DNA of 64,000 bases. Source: Arthrobacter sp. 260 (lineage in GTDB: Bacteria > Actinomycetota > Actinomycetes > Actinomycetales > Micrococcaceae). Positions 18,243 through 26,317 of this stretch are shown here, one piece after another. Where the stretch lies: NCBI RefSeq assembly GCF_013116745.1, contig NZ_JABFOE010000005.1:62001-126000 (forward strand). Direction: 5' to 3'. Within the stretch, counting starts at the first letter, position 1. Every line of letters starts with the position of its first letter. The notes under the pieces are model-generated. The model saw only the letters and a list, made by a program, of their open reading frames with translations, made no database searches and was not told the DNA's origin. A program made the translations under genes and the position numbers.

Positions 18243-18666
18243 GGACAGTCTGGACAGCGCGGTCGTGCACGCCGCGTTGATCCCGGTCCACAATGAGCGC
18301 TGGGACCACCAGGCAAATCAAAAGGGTTCGTATTGCGGCCTTGGCGAACCCCGCCGGACGACCGCTGAGCGTCTGCACCTGCATCCCCATCATCCGGTGG
18401 CCGATGCTGTAGCCGAAGAAGCCGACCAGCAGGATCTGGGTCACCGCGAATACGCCCAGCGTCGCGAAGCTGTTGTAGTCGAAGAACAGGTAAGAAATCA
18501 GCGAGCTGAGGGCCCAGTCGAGCAGCAAAGCGCCGACACGTCGGGCTGGCCGGGCAATCGATGCTGGCCCTTCCTTTGGCCGGCCCATCCCCTGCCCCGG
18601 CCAATAGTTGGTGTGGTTCGACGGCGAACCGCCGAGCCATGAGCCAATGTCATTTCTATCTACCAC
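18229..18666 (-). CDS. RDD family membrane protein
   Basis: A 145-residue integral membrane protein of the RDD family; in some bacteria these affect ion or stress tolerance, but the role here is unknown. A hydrophilic N terminus (about 40 residues) precedes membrane segments near 44-65, 69-90 and about 110-125. The family motif GYSIGHRMMGMQVQTLSG is clear near residue 85. The Arg-Asp pair of the family is represented by ARPARRVGALLLDW. It is divergent from glnA and ends inside the 15-bp tandem repeat. Confidence 0.85.
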   Translation of the reverse strand: MVDRNDIGSWLGGSPSNHTNYWPGQGMGRPKEGPASIARPARRVGALLLDWALSSLISYLFFDYNSFATLGVFAVTQILLVGFFGYSIGHRMMGMQVQTLSGRPAGFAKAAIRTLLICLVVPALIVDRDQRGVHDRAVQTVLVRI

Positions 18667-18793
18667 CGTCCAATCTTAACGCCTCGGCATGTCCCGGATT
18701 CCCGGCGTCGTCGTCGCACCCGGGTGCCCTTTCCGACCCGCGAGCGTAAATCAGGCTAGGCTAAAAGAGCCTTAGTCACCCGACCATCCTTAA

Positions 18794-18831
18794 GTAACGT
18801 GCCGGAAACAATTGCGACACCAGTGGGAAAC
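18794..18831. promoter_or_regulatory. GlnR-type binding site upstream of glnA
   Basis: Reads GTAAC-n6-GAAAC-n6-GACAC-n6-GAAAC, which fits the actinobacterial GlnR box (gTnAC-n6-GaAAC repeated) in all four elements and all three spacings. It is centred about 115 bp before the glnA start. Family knowledge: GlnR activates glnA under nitrogen limitation. The regulator gene itself is not in this window. Confidence 0.72.
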
Positions 18832-18927
18832 TGCAATCTCCTACAGTTGTAACTATTGCGGCGGAGCGCTCAATGCTACTGATCTGCGCCCGGTCGTTAT
18901 CCCCCACATGCGTTAGGAGCATAAACG

Positions 18928-20352
18928 ATGTTCAAGAATGCGGACGAAGTCCTCAAGTTCATCGCTGACGAAGACGTAAAGTTTGTCGACGTCCGATTCA
19001 CCGACCTTCCCGGAGTGCAGCAGCACTTCAACGTTCCCGCTAAGTCAGTCGATGCAGACTTCTTTGTGAACGGGCAGCTGTTTGACGGATCATCGATCCG
19101 CGGCTTCCAGGGAATCGCCGAGTCGGACATGCAGCTGATTCCGGACGTCACCACTGCGTTCATTGACCCCTTCCGCATTGAGAAGACGCTCGCACTGAGC
19201 TTCTCGATTGTTAACCCTCGGACCGGCGATCCCTACCACCGTGACCCACGGGGTGTGGCAGAGCGCGCCGAGGCTTACCTCAGCTCAACCGGCATCGCTG
19301 ACACCGCGTTCTTCGCCCCTGAAGCCGAGTTCTACATCTTTGACAACGTGCAGTACGAATCCCTCCCCCAGGGCAGCTTCTACAAGGTTGACTCAGTCGA
19401 GGCACCCTGGAACAGCGGTCGCGAGGAAGAGGGCGGAAACCTTGGCAACAAGACTCCGTTCAAGGGTGGCTACTTCCCCGTGTCCCCCGTCGACAAGCAG
19501 GCCGACCTCCGCGACGCCATCTGCGTCGAACTGGACAATGCCGGCCTTGAGGTCGAGCGGTCGCACCACGAGGTAGGTGGCGCGGGCCAGGCGGAGATCA
19601 ACTACAAGTTCACCACCATGACTCACGCAGCTGACGACCTGCAGAAGTTCAAGTACATCGTCAAGAACGTTTCCGACGCGTGGGGCAAGTCGGCAACGTT
19701 CATGCCCAAGCCGGTCTTCGGTGACAACGGTTCGGGGATGCACTGCCACCAGTCGCTGTGGAGCGCTGGCGAGCCACTGTTCTATGACGAGCGCGGCTAC
19801 GCAGGACTGTCCGACATGGCCCGCTGGTACATCGGCGGCCTCCTCAAGCACGCCTCTGCTGTGCTGGCATTCACCAACCCGACGGTTAACTCCTACCGCC
19901 GCCTGGTCAAGGGCTTCGAAGCTCCGGTCAACATGGTCTACTCGCAGGGCAACCGCTCGGCCGGTATCCGCATCCCGATCACCGGTTCCAACCCGAAGGC
20001 CAAGCGCATCGAGTTCCGCGCGCCGGACCCCTCGTCCAACCCGTACCTGGCCTTCGCAGCACAGCTGATGGCCGGCCTTGACGGCATCAAGAACCGGATC
20101 GAGCCAGCTGACCCGATCGATAAGGATCTCTACGAGCTCCCCGCCGAGGAAGCCAAGGACATCCAGAAGGCTCCAGGCTCGTTGGAGGAAGCTCTGCTCG
20201 CCCTCGAGGCGGACAACGAGTTCCTGCAGGCCGGTGGCGTCTTCACCCAGGACCTGATCGACACCTGGATCGAGTACAAGCGTGAATTCGAGATCATCCC
20301 GCTGTCGCTGCGCCCGAACCCTTACGAGTTCGAGCTCTACTACGGCGTCTAG
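18928..20352 (+). CDS. glnA: Type I (beta) glutamine synthetase GlnA
   Basis: Makes glutamine from glutamate, ammonia and ATP, as a cytosolic dodecamer. It has 474 residues. Visible motifs: the N-terminal latch region [28 protein letters not shown]/metal-binding [20 protein letters not shown], the [16 protein letters not shown] signature, and NRSAGIRIP. The regulatory adenylylation tyrosine is present (Tyr402 in [10 protein letters not shown]), and its modifying enzyme GlnE is encoded beyond the prophage. AGGAG precedes the ATG. The last eight codons plus stop form the 27-bp attL core: the phage inserted here without changing the protein, but the gene's native terminator now lies at 58769. 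Confidence 0.97.
   Translation: MFKNADEVLKFIADEDVKFVDVRFTDLPGVQQHFNVPAKSVDADFFVNGQLFDGSSIRGFQGIAESDMQLIPDVTTAFIDPFRIEKTLALSFSIVNPRTGDPYHRDPRGVAERAEAYLSSTGIADTAFFAPEAEFYIFDNVQYESLPQGSFYKVDSVEAPWNSGREEEGGNLGNKTPFKGGYFPVSPVDKQADLRDAICVELDNAGLEVERSHHEVGGAGQAEINYKFTTMTHAADDLQKFKYIVKNVSDAWGKSATFMPKPVFGDNGSGMHCHQSLWSAGEPLFYDERGYAGLSDMARWYIGGLLKHASAVLAFTNPTVNSYRRLVKGFEAPVNMVYSQGNRSAGIRIPITGSNPKAKRIEFRAPDPSSNPYLAFAAQLMAGLDGIKNRIEPADPIDKDLYELPAEEAKDIQKAPGSLEEALLALEADNEFLQAGGVFTQDLIDTWIEYKREFEIIPLSLRPNPYEFELYYGV
20326..20352 (+). repeat. attL core (27 bp) in the glnA 3' end
   Basis: Identical to 58731-58757 over 27 bp, with a mismatch on each side. It encodes EFELYYGV plus stop, so strand exchange anywhere in it leaves glnA unchanged. 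Confidence 0.95.
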
Positions 20353-20374
20353 CTAAAACAAAGGGCTGTAGCGG

Positions 20375-20400
20375 GTTTAGTCCGCAGGCAGTCCGCAAGA
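20375..20400 (+). promoter_or_regulatory. Candidate integrase arm-type sites, left end
   Basis: Two AGTCCGCA copies at 20379-20386 and 20390-20397, 11 bp apart start to start, in the context GTTTAGTCCGCAG. The same doubled motif recurs at 58605-58630 near attR. It starts 22 bp from the attL core. Confidence 0.6.
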
Positions 20401-20419
20401 GTTCGAAACGGCATAAAAG

Positions 20420-20455
20420 ATTGGAGCCCTTCACCTCGGTGGGGGGCTCCAATCT
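20420..20455 (+). terminator. Phage-borne terminator downstream of glnA
   Basis: ATTGGAGCCC and GGGCTCCAAT form a 10-bp stem around a 14-nt loop, followed by CTGTG. It is the first hairpin after glnA in the lysogen and probably replaces the displaced native terminator. Confidence 0.65.
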
Positions 20456-20532
20456 GTGATGTCTTCCCCGGCATACTCCGGCGCCCACACCCCAGGGCTA
20501 CCAGGGCTCCCGTGCTCAAGATTCATGAAACA

Positions 20533-20584
20533 TCCTTTGAGGGTTCTTTGAGTGGTATGACAGAATGTTAGTAACCTCAAAGGA
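20533..20584. promoter_or_regulatory. Three CTTTGAG boxes around the promoter of the AlbA_2 gene
   Basis: TCCTTTGAGG (20533-20542) and its exact complement CCTCAAAGGA (20575-20584) flank a third box TTCTTTGAGT near 20545. The right box overlaps the AAAGGAG ribosome binding site of the next gene. The spacing suggests a looped or autoregulated operator. Confidence 0.5.
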
Positions 20585-20592
20585 GTATCAAA

Positions 20593-22341
20593 GTGGACCT
20601 TGATTCCGCCCTTCATCTCATTCTGACGTCAAAAACATCCGCGGCGAAAATCGAGTCGTCGTCCCTTGAATTCAAGCAAGAGAAAAGGGAGAAAAAGGAA
20701 ACTTTCCAAGACATAGCTGAAGCGTCAGTCTGCTTCGCGAATGGCGCGGGTGGGAAGATCATTCTCGGTGTCAGCGATCGAGGTACCGGTTCGGATGCGT
20801 TCCTAGGAACGGATATCGAAGCCGACGTCATGAAGGAGCGAATCTACGCGCTTACCCAGCCCTCACTTTTGGTGACTCTGGAGGAAATGACCACTGCAGA
20901 CGTCCGCTTACTGATTATCGACGTACCTGCGGGCCTAGATGTCTACCAAACCCACAAGACTGCGCCTACTCGTCGCCTCGGCGACCAGTGTCTCGTTCTG
21001 CTACCTGCGGAGGTGGGACGACTCAACGACGAGCGACGAGGCGCTGACTGGTCAGCGGATGCATCCGGGCGGCCATTAGAAGATATTTTGCCCTTAGCCC
21101 TTGTGCGGCTGAGGGGGTTGCTGAGCCAAACCACATCGCCCGGACTCAGAAGTCTCGCTGAGGCCGGTGTAGACGAGATGCTGACTTCCCTCAGATTTAT
21201 CCACCAGGATGGAACGCTCACTCGTGCGGCTGAGATAATGCTCTGCGGATCGACACAAGGCTTACCTGACACTCTCGTTGTTTATCAACATCGCAGCACG
21301 ACCGGTGGAGAGGCTGATTTTGTCCGGCGGTGGGGCGCTCCGCTCGTACAAGCCTTTCCAGAAATAATGGACGTCATAGCCAATCGCATCGGGATTACAC
21401 CGGTCACAACCGGTTCGGGCCAGCAGATCCAGATTGAGGACTATCCCCTGGCTGCCATCCGAGAGGCACTAGCAAACGCGCTCATGCATGGAGATCATAG
21501 GGAATCACGCCCCGTTTCCATCGAGCACTCCCCCGAACTGTTGACTGTACGTTCACCGGGACCGCTCGTGACTGGTGTTCTTCCCACCAATATTCTCACT
21601 CATCCGTCTAAGCCCCGTTTCAGGCACTTAGCGGATGTTTTCAGGAACATTGGTCTAGCCGAACAGCTCGGACAAGGCGTCGACCGAATGTTTAGAGAGA
21701 TGATCAGGAGCGGTCGAGCTGTTCCGTCTGTCGAAGAGGTAAGTGAGGGACAGGACACCTTGATCACTTTCACTGGTGGCCCGCCAAACTCACGAGTTGC
21801 TCGATTCTTGGCAACGTTACCCCTTGCCGAGCAGAACGATACTGACACGCTTCTCGTTACGACCGTGCTCTGTGAAAAGAGGACCATTACAGCTTCCTCA
21901 ATCAGTAATGTCCTCCAGCGAAGTGTCGAGGCCACTGAGTCGATCTTGCGTCGCTTGGCAACCGGCGAAGCTCATCTTCTGGAACCGACAGCTGGCACAT
22001 CATCTAGGCGACACCCTAGTTATCGCCTCCAACGAACCGCACTCGTCGCGCTCGGACCCGCGCTTCGGTATCAGAAGCGCTCAGTGAATGAGAGCGACGC
22101 AAAGATAGTGGAGCATGTAAAGGACTACGGTCAGATAAATAGCAGAACGGTGCAACGACTATTCGATCTGGACGTCTTTCAGGCGCGGGACCTGCTCCGG
22201 GATCTTCTCGGACGGGAACTTCTGATTCGTATATCTGAGCAATCAAGGGGTACCGCGGTTCGCTATGGTCCTGGTCCTAAGTTCCCACTGAAGAAGGCTA
22301 GGCCGAAACCCGGACCCGCGCCTGACGAGACATTGTTTTGA
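20593..22341 (+). CDS. AlbA_2 / divergent ATPase domain protein (Schlafen-like regulator)
   Basis: A 582-residue cytosolic protein with an N-terminal AlbA_2 (Schlafen-type) domain: SSLEFKQEK near residue 25, then EASVCFANGAGGKIILGVSD. In the middle is the HATPase-like domain typical of these proteins (YPLAAIREALANALMHGDH near 286, then GLAEQLGQGVDRMF). The C terminus has one or two winged-helix-like segments (DYGQINSRTVQRLFDL). Such proteins are annotated as putative transcriptional regulators or helicases, and some belong to phage-defence loci; the role here is unknown. GTG start after AAAGGAG. It sits alone between attL and the lysogeny operon, in the classic lysogenic-conversion position, with its own operator boxes. 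GC content is clearly lower than in the host genes. Confidence 0.82.
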   Translation: MDLDSALHLILTSKTSAAKIESSSLEFKQEKREKKETFQDIAEASVCFANGAGGKIILGVSDRGTGSDAFLGTDIEADVMKERIYALTQPSLLVTLEEMTTADVRLLIIDVPAGLDVYQTHKTAPTRRLGDQCLVLLPAEVGRLNDERRGADWSADASGRPLEDILPLALVRLRGLLSQTTSPGLRSLAEAGVDEMLTSLRFIHQDGTLTRAAEIMLCGSTQGLPDTLVVYQHRSTTGGEADFVRRWGAPLVQAFPEIMDVIANRIGITPVTTGSGQQIQIEDYPLAAIREALANALMHGDHRESRPVSIEHSPELLTVRSPGPLVTGVLPTNILTHPSKPRFRHLADVFRNIGLAEQLGQGVDRMFREMIRSGRAVPSVEEVSEGQDTLITFTGGPPNSRVARFLATLPLAEQNDTDTLLVTTVLCEKRTITASSISNVLQRSVEATESILRRLATGEAHLLEPTAGTSSRRHPSYRLQRTALVALGPALRYQKRSVNESDAKIVEHVKDYGQINSRTVQRLFDLDVFQARDLLRDLLGRELLIRISEQSRGTAVRYGPGPKFPLKKARPKPGPAPDETLF

Positions 22342-22382
22342 CGATCTCAGTTCTGTCCGATCGGAATCCGCCTTCTAATTAT

Positions 22383-22799
22383 CTAGATGCTGACTTTGCC
22401 CATGTCGCTCCACAGGGAATCAAGTTCACTTGCATCTTCCACTACCACCCCCGCTGGAACGATTGCTATCTCAGCCTTCACCTCAGTTGTGCCGTGTTGC
22501 AGAGGCTCGAATGAAAGTGAATAGAAGCTCATAAGATCATTTTCCGCGGTTGCGCTGGGGCCGACGATGCCTGCATATTTTTGACCTTCATCACCAAGTA
22601 GCCTGAATCGTGGATGTCCACCACCCAATCCTTTGGCCGGAAACGCGACATGAATTCTTGTGCGCACGTTCCAGACTTCAAGGCTGATGAAGTAGCCTCG
22701 GTGGCGAAGCTGCCCGTCTTCCAAAATGAACTGAGGGTTCTCAGGAGTGAGTACTTTTCTAAGCTCAACGAGAGCAGGGAAATCGTCGAATTCATCCAT
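22383..22799 (-). CDS. Hypothetical protein at the end of the lysogeny operon
   Basis: I do not recognise this 138-residue protein. It is acidic, without membrane helices or signal peptide, and has a regular alternating hydrophobic pattern (HRGYFISLEVWNVRTRIHVA, then EVKAEIAIVPAGVVVED) suggesting a beta-rich fold. It lies 83 bp beyond the 22883-23569 gene on the same strand, with a 20-bp tandem repeat near that gene's stop. The start could be either of two adjacent ATGs (22799 or 22795 frame shift excluded; 22799 keeps the frame), with no strong ribosome binding site. Position downstream of the integrase suggests expression in the lysogen. Confidence 0.55.
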   Translation of the reverse strand: MDEFDDFPALVELRKVLTPENPQFILEDGQLRHRGYFISLEVWNVRTRIHVAFPAKGLGGGHPRFRLLGDEGQKYAGIVGPSATAENDLMSFYSLSFEPLQHGTTEVKAEIAIVPAGVVVEDASELDSLWSDMGKVSI

Positions 22800-22873
22800 C
22801 AGTCGAAGCTAACATCTATGACTGTGCGATGAAAGGATTCCACAGGCTTTTCGGACGATGAAGACGCCCTACT

Positions 22874-22913
22874 GATGGAAACTTACGGTTGAGGATGGAA
22901 ACTTACGGTTGAG
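22874..22913. repeat. 20-bp perfect tandem duplication
   Basis: GATGGAAACTTACGGTTGAG occurs twice in a row (22874-22893 and 22894-22913). It spans the stop codon of the neighbouring leftward gene. Confidence 0.9.
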
Positions 22914-23569
22914 CCGCGGTGACCTTCCAGGGTCCTGCCGGTCAAATGCCTAGATACATCTTCCTGGGCCAACCTTGGGGTGTGCTTGAGGACGGACCCG
23001 GCCGCTGATCCTCCGATCCCGTCATACATGGACACACGCGCCAGCGAAACTCCGGGCTTGAATAGTGCAACCGCATCTTTGATGGCGTCGTAGAAAGCTC
23101 GCTGTTTCCACCTTGAGGAACCGAGGGTGCCCAAAACGCCGGGTGGGTCAGAGGGACCAAACATGCGCTCGGTCGAGTTGCTTGACCAATATTTGCCATA
23201 GCTTGCTTTGGTGATGCACGCTGACTCCCAAGCCGAAGACATCTCGCGATACTGTTCCGCCCAGGGCAACCGATCGCTCCATGACAGTTCTAGAGTGGCG
23301 AGTCGATACCTGTTGAAGTGGGCTTCCTCGTCGTATTCGATGTGAAGTCCGGTAGAGCTGACGAAGTCCCATTGGCCTGTTGTGAAACTTGTTGGAACTG
23401 TTCGGCCGGTCAGCTTGCTGTGGAGCTGGAATAGCTCCTCTTGAGCGAACGCCGGAAGGTCTGTTGTTGTTGCCCTGCCCCACCCAGCCCTTTTTCGCTG
23501 GGGGATATCAAGCAGAACAAACCCCAGCTGATTAAGGCACTCAGTGAAGTTGGCTGCTTGATTACCCAT
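22883..23569 (-). CDS. Hypothetical protein downstream of integrase
   Basis: I do not recognise this 228-residue protein. Notable charged and aromatic clusters are LHIEYDEEAHFNRYRLATLE (about residues 75-95), WESACITKASYGKYW, and SSRWKQRAFYDAIKDAVALF in the C-terminal half. The spacing of Glu/Asp, His and Lys/Arg residues would suit a nuclease-like or restriction-like fold, but this is only a guess. The ATG at 23569 was chosen over upstream starts because TAAGGAG lies 7 nt before it and it begins 10 nt after the integrase stop, so the two are probably translated from one mRNA. It is a candidate lysogenic-conversion or immunity gene. Confidence 0.7.
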   Translation of the reverse strand: MGNQAANFTECLNQLGFVLLDIPQRKRAGWGRATTTDLPAFAQEELFQLHSKLTGRTVPTSFTTGQWDFVSSTGLHIEYDEEAHFNRYRLATLELSWSDRLPWAEQYREMSSAWESACITKASYGKYWSSNSTERMFGPSDPPGVLGTLGSSRWKQRAFYDAIKDAVALFKPGVSLARVSMYDGIGGSAAGSVLKHTPRLAQEDVSRHLTGRTLEGHRGSTVSFHPQP

Positions 23570-23579
23570 TTTCGGCTCC

Positions 23580-24656
23580 TTATTTCGAAGCTGATCCATG
23601 CATTCCGGTGGAGGTGCGCTCGATGAGAATAGCGGAGACTGCGGCTCGCGAGGAGTCGTCCTTGTCTGGCCAGATATGCCCATACGTATCGAGCGTGGTT
23701 TTTGCGGACGAGTGCCGAAGTCGTGTTTGAACGACCTTCACATCGAGCCCAGAGGCTATGAGTAGCGAAGCAAAGTAGTGCCGGAGGTCGTGGAACCGGA
23801 AACCGTCGGGTAGACCTTCTACCTGGACTCGTGCACGCCGGAACTGCGTCTCAATCGTGTAGGGCGCCACGGAGCGGCCCCACTCCCCCGTGACGATCGT
23901 TTCCGAACCCCACTTGGTCGGGTTGTGGTTGAGCTGCAGCGCGAGCTCCCGCGGGATCGGGATGGGCGTCTTGGACATCTCAGTCTTGAGTGGCTCGGCC
24001 GGATACTGAATTGTCGGATTGACGAAACCTCGCATGAAGTCGACGTCCTGGACCCGGAGCGCCGCTACTTCCGCGACCCTCAGCCCTGCGAAGGCGGCCA
24101 AGAGGATTGCCGGCCGCATACTCTCTGGCATTAGGTCATGAAGCGCCCACACTTGCCCGGTGGTTGCGACGTAAGGTCGCTGCTTGCCGGCGCCGGGAGA
24201 CGTCCTGCGGCTCACGGGTGACTTAGGGATTAGCCCGTCATGCACTGCATCCGCAAAGAGGTGGGACAGGCGGGCGTGCAGCGCGTACACGGTCGAGTCG
24301 GCGTAACCCTCTGCCTTCAGCTTCGCGGTCCAGGACCGCACCTCCGACGGTCGCACTGACGCCAGCTCCTTCGTCCCGAACTCGGCCTCGATGTGCTTGA
24401 GGTGGGACCGGGCCTGCTTCACTGTCGACGGACGCTTGTTCTCGTAACCCTTCATCCAGGAGACGCACCATTGCGACACTGTCGTCTTCGCGGTCTTGGG
24501 GTCCACATAGGTGCCAGTAACGACCGATGTCGTTACCTCATCGAGCCATCGTTGACCGTTCAGCTTCCGGGCAAAGTGTCGCGAGTGCTCCTTGCCGGCG
24601 GCGTCCCTGTATCGGGCACGCCAGCGCCCGTCAGCCCTCTTCTTAATGCTCGCCAT
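23580..24656 (-). CDS. int: Tyrosine recombinase (phage integrase)
   Basis: Site-specific recombinase that inserts and excises the prophage at the glnA 3' end. It has 358 residues from the ATG at 24656. The N-terminal arm-binding domain is the basic segment MASIKKRADGRWRARYRD. A SAM-like core-binding domain follows (about 55-150). The catalytic residues are visible: Arg in AAFAGLRVAEVAAL, His and Arg in FHDLRHYFASLL, the RHSSAKTTLDTYGHI block with His and the nucleophilic Tyr. The start at 24656 gives the typical N terminus and overlaps the repressor stop by 14 nt, implying translational coupling. Longer ATG and GTG starts up to 24707 exist. Expected DNA sites are the att cores and the AGTCCGCA repeats at both ends. 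Confidence 0.95.
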   Translation of the reverse strand: MASIKKRADGRWRARYRDAAGKEHSRHFARKLNGQRWLDEVTTSVVTGTYVDPKTAKTTVSQWCVSWMKGYENKRPSTVKQARSHLKHIEAEFGTKELASVRPSEVRSWTAKLKAEGYADSTVYALHARLSHLFADAVHDGLIPKSPVSRRTSPGAGKQRPYVATTGQVWALHDLMPESMRPAILLAAFAGLRVAEVAALRVQDVDFMRGFVNPTIQYPAEPLKTEMSKTPIPIPRELALQLNHNPTKWGSETIVTGEWGRSVAPYTIETQFRRARVQVEGLPDGFRFHDLRHYFASLLIASGLDVKVVQTRLRHSSAKTTLDTYGHIWPDKDDSSRAAVSAILIERTSTGMHGSASK

Positions 24657-25395
24657 CAGTTTCCATCGCTCTCCGGGGCAAGGACTCACGGACATAAGAT
24701 CGGGCACGTTGGATTTCTACATCCGAGCTGAGTCCCACGATTGGAAGTTCTGCATCCTGCGCCTTGCTCCAGTCCTTCTCAAAGGCCAGGAGAGCCTCGG
24801 GCAACGGCAGAGATTCCAATTTCCCACCCGATCTGACGAACTCTGCCCTCACCTCCATAAGATCCCATATCGCCTCCCGAAGGAGCACTCCGGAGATCAC
24901 TGGGCCAGCGAATTCCCTGTCCAGCTTCGCCGCATCAAAGTTGGGGAAGACATGTTGAAGAGCATTTTGCCAGACGACCGTTCGTAGGAATCGGTTGTAG
25001 TTCCTAAGAGAGTCAAAGGGACCGTCTGACTGATTGCCCGTTAGCCAGTCATAAGCATCGACTAAGGGCATAGGTAACTCGGCGGACGGACTCATACTCA
25101 ATTCAGACGCGTAAGGCATCCCCAGGAGCAGATAGGCAGGGGGAACTTGCAGTGCCGACGCGAAGGCGTACACCTCCCCAACGCTGAACGAGGTTCGCTT
25201 TCGGCCCGACAAAATGCCATTGAGGGTTGCGACGCCAACGGGCCACCCAAACTCATCCAAACGGACCACAAGATCCCGGATAGTGAGGCCCTGGTCGTCC
25301 CTTAGAGCATTGACGCTGTCGACGATGAGATTGGCATGGGCGGCCTCCCAGCCCCTCCACCGTTCCTTGCTCTGCCCAGCACTACTGTTTGTCAT
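24643..25395 (-). CDS. Phage repressor-like HTH protein
   Basis: A 250-residue protein with an XRE-type helix-turn-helix near residues 25-75 (LTIRDLVVRLDEFGWPVGVA, then TLNGILSGRKR) and a long C-terminal domain without known protease motifs. It is first in the leftward lysogeny operon and divergent from the early genes, so it is the best candidate for the immunity repressor. The ATG at 25395 is preferred: ATAATC and the -10-like AATAAT lie just upstream and it starts before the HTH with a short basic tail; an upstream in-frame ATG at 25485 would run through the control region. The stop overlaps the integrase start. Confidence 0.75.
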   Translation of the reverse strand: MTNSSAGQSKERWRGWEAAHANLIVDSVNALRDDQGLTIRDLVVRLDEFGWPVGVATLNGILSGRKRTSFSVGEVYAFASALQVPPAYLLLGMPYASELSMSPSAELPMPLVDAYDWLTGNQSDGPFDSLRNYNRFLRTVVWQNALQHVFPNFDAAKLDREFAGPVISGVLLREAIWDLMEVRAEFVRSGGKLESLPLPEALLAFEKDWSKAQDAELPIVGLSSDVEIQRARSYVRESLPRRAMETDGEH

Positions 25396-25526
25396 TATCT
25401 GATTATTGCATATGGGTCGAGTTGTCGCCTGTTGACATGCGTAGGCCATTCCGGGTACCGTCGTCCTGTCAGCAAAACAAGACAACTTTTCTATAGTTTA
25501 TTATCAAGATTTGATAAGGAGTACTC
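25396..25526. promoter_or_regulatory. Divergent lysogeny/lysis control region
   Basis: It separates the leftward repressor operon from the rightward early genes. Leftward: AATAAT (complement of 25402-25407) lies 6 nt before the repressor ATG. Rightward candidates: TTGACA at 25432-25437 with TACCGT 18 nt on, and TATAGT at 25492-25497. TGTC/GACA inverted pairs occur at about 25424-25437 and 25467-25484 and may be operators. A 17-bp palindrome at 25501-25517 abuts the ribosome binding site of the first early gene. Confidence 0.6.
25501..25517. promoter_or_regulatory. Perfect palindrome TTATCAA-GAT-TTGATAA over an RBS
   Basis: Seven-bp perfect arms with a 3-nt centre. The right arm runs into AAGGAG, 6 nt before the ATG at 25527. 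It is a likely operator, or an RNA hairpin that hides the ribosome binding site. Confidence 0.6.
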
Positions 25527-25727
25527 ATGGGGTCAACCCCGAATTCTCACCTGCTAACCCTCGACGAGGCAGCGGCCTTCCTTCGAAAGTCACCCGCCCA
25601 ACTTCGATGGATGCGGCACCGGTCTGAAGGACCAAAGTCCGCAAAACTCCAAGGACGCGTTATGTACCGCGAGCAGGATTTAGTTGCCTGGGTCGACGCC
25701 GCATTCGAAGCGGAAGAAGCCAGATAG
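25527..25727 (+). CDS. Small HTH protein (excisionase/MerR-like), first early gene
   Basis: A 66-residue DNA-binding protein of the HTH_17 type: TLDEAAAFLRKSPAQLRWMR followed by a short beta wing (SAKLQGRVMYREQDLVAWV). Candidates for its role are excisionase or a Cro-like switch protein; its place opposite the repressor favours a switch or directionality role. AAGGAG lies 5-6 nt before the ATG, next to the 17-bp palindrome. The next possible start (GTG at 25727) overlaps the stop codon. Confidence 0.78.
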   Translation: MGSTPNSHLLTLDEAAAFLRKSPAQLRWMRHRSEGPKSAKLQGRVMYREQDLVAWVDAAFEAEEAR

Positions 25728-25837
25728 TGAATGCCGCATCTGGACCCACCTCTACACACAAAAACGGCCTGGACACTCCCGCCAAGAAGTCAGTCCAGAC
25801 CGTCATCAGCAACGCCCTCCAGAGAGAAGGAATCGCA

Positions 25838-26317
25838 ATGTTTGAAGCCTACTACACGTCTACGATTTGTCGGGGTATTAGCGCGAATCACGACCATAGC
25901 TACCCAACCGACGCCGTTCGGATCGAGGATTCAATATACGTCTCGCTTTCTCCTCGCGCCGTAAGAACGGCCCAGTCGTACGACGGTAAATTGGTGCGCT
26001 ACTTCGCCACAATCAACCATTGGCCAGCGACCGGCCGCATGCTGGTTACCATCTATGCCGGTGCTACATCCGCCGAGATCGACTCAGCGCTATGCACAGC
26101 CGAAGCCCCACGCCAAGATCCCCGCACTTGGTTCAACCATCCATGCGAGCCGGAACGACTCCGCATTAGCCTGTGCCGCTACGTGGACGATCACTATGTC
26201 AGCGAGGTCGCCGAAGCGGTCTTCGCGGACCTCGGGAACATCGACCAGGATCACCAGCTTCAAGTGGAGCACCTCCCGCTGTCCATCAACGCCGATGCGA
26301 CGGAGGCCGCAAAATGA
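25838..26317 (+). CDS. Hypothetical early phage protein
   Basis: I do not recognise this 159-residue protein. It is soluble, with mixed alpha-beta character (DSIYVSLSPRAVRTAQSYDG, then MLVTIYAGATSAEIDS). The ATG at 25838 was chosen because AGAAGGA lies 7 nt upstream; an in-frame GTG at 25727 would add 37 residues and overlap the HTH gene stop. It overlaps the next gene by an ATGA, so it belongs to the rightward early operon. Confidence 0.68.
   Translation: MFEAYYTSTICRGISANHDHSYPTDAVRIEDSIYVSLSPRAVRTAQSYDGKLVRYFATINHWPATGRMLVTIYAGATSAEIDSALCTAEAPRQDPRTWFNHPCEPERLRISLCRYVDDHYVSEVAEAVFADLGNIDQDHQLQVEHLPLSINADATEAAK

Noticed and set aside
18026-18640. Leftward 204-codon ORF overlapping the RDD gene
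   Set aside because: Out-of-frame shadow of two real genes; its repeats (CPDLACPDLA-like) come from the 15-bp DNA repeat.
20326-20352. tRNA gene at the attachment site
   Set aside because: The core is the glnA 3' end; I find no tRNA cloverleaf or T-loop there or elsewhere in the window.
22874-22913. Two adjacent 20-bp repeats considered as a CRISPR remnant
   Set aside because: Directly abutting copies without spacers; a simple tandem duplication. No CRISPR array or cas gene is seen anywhere in the window.
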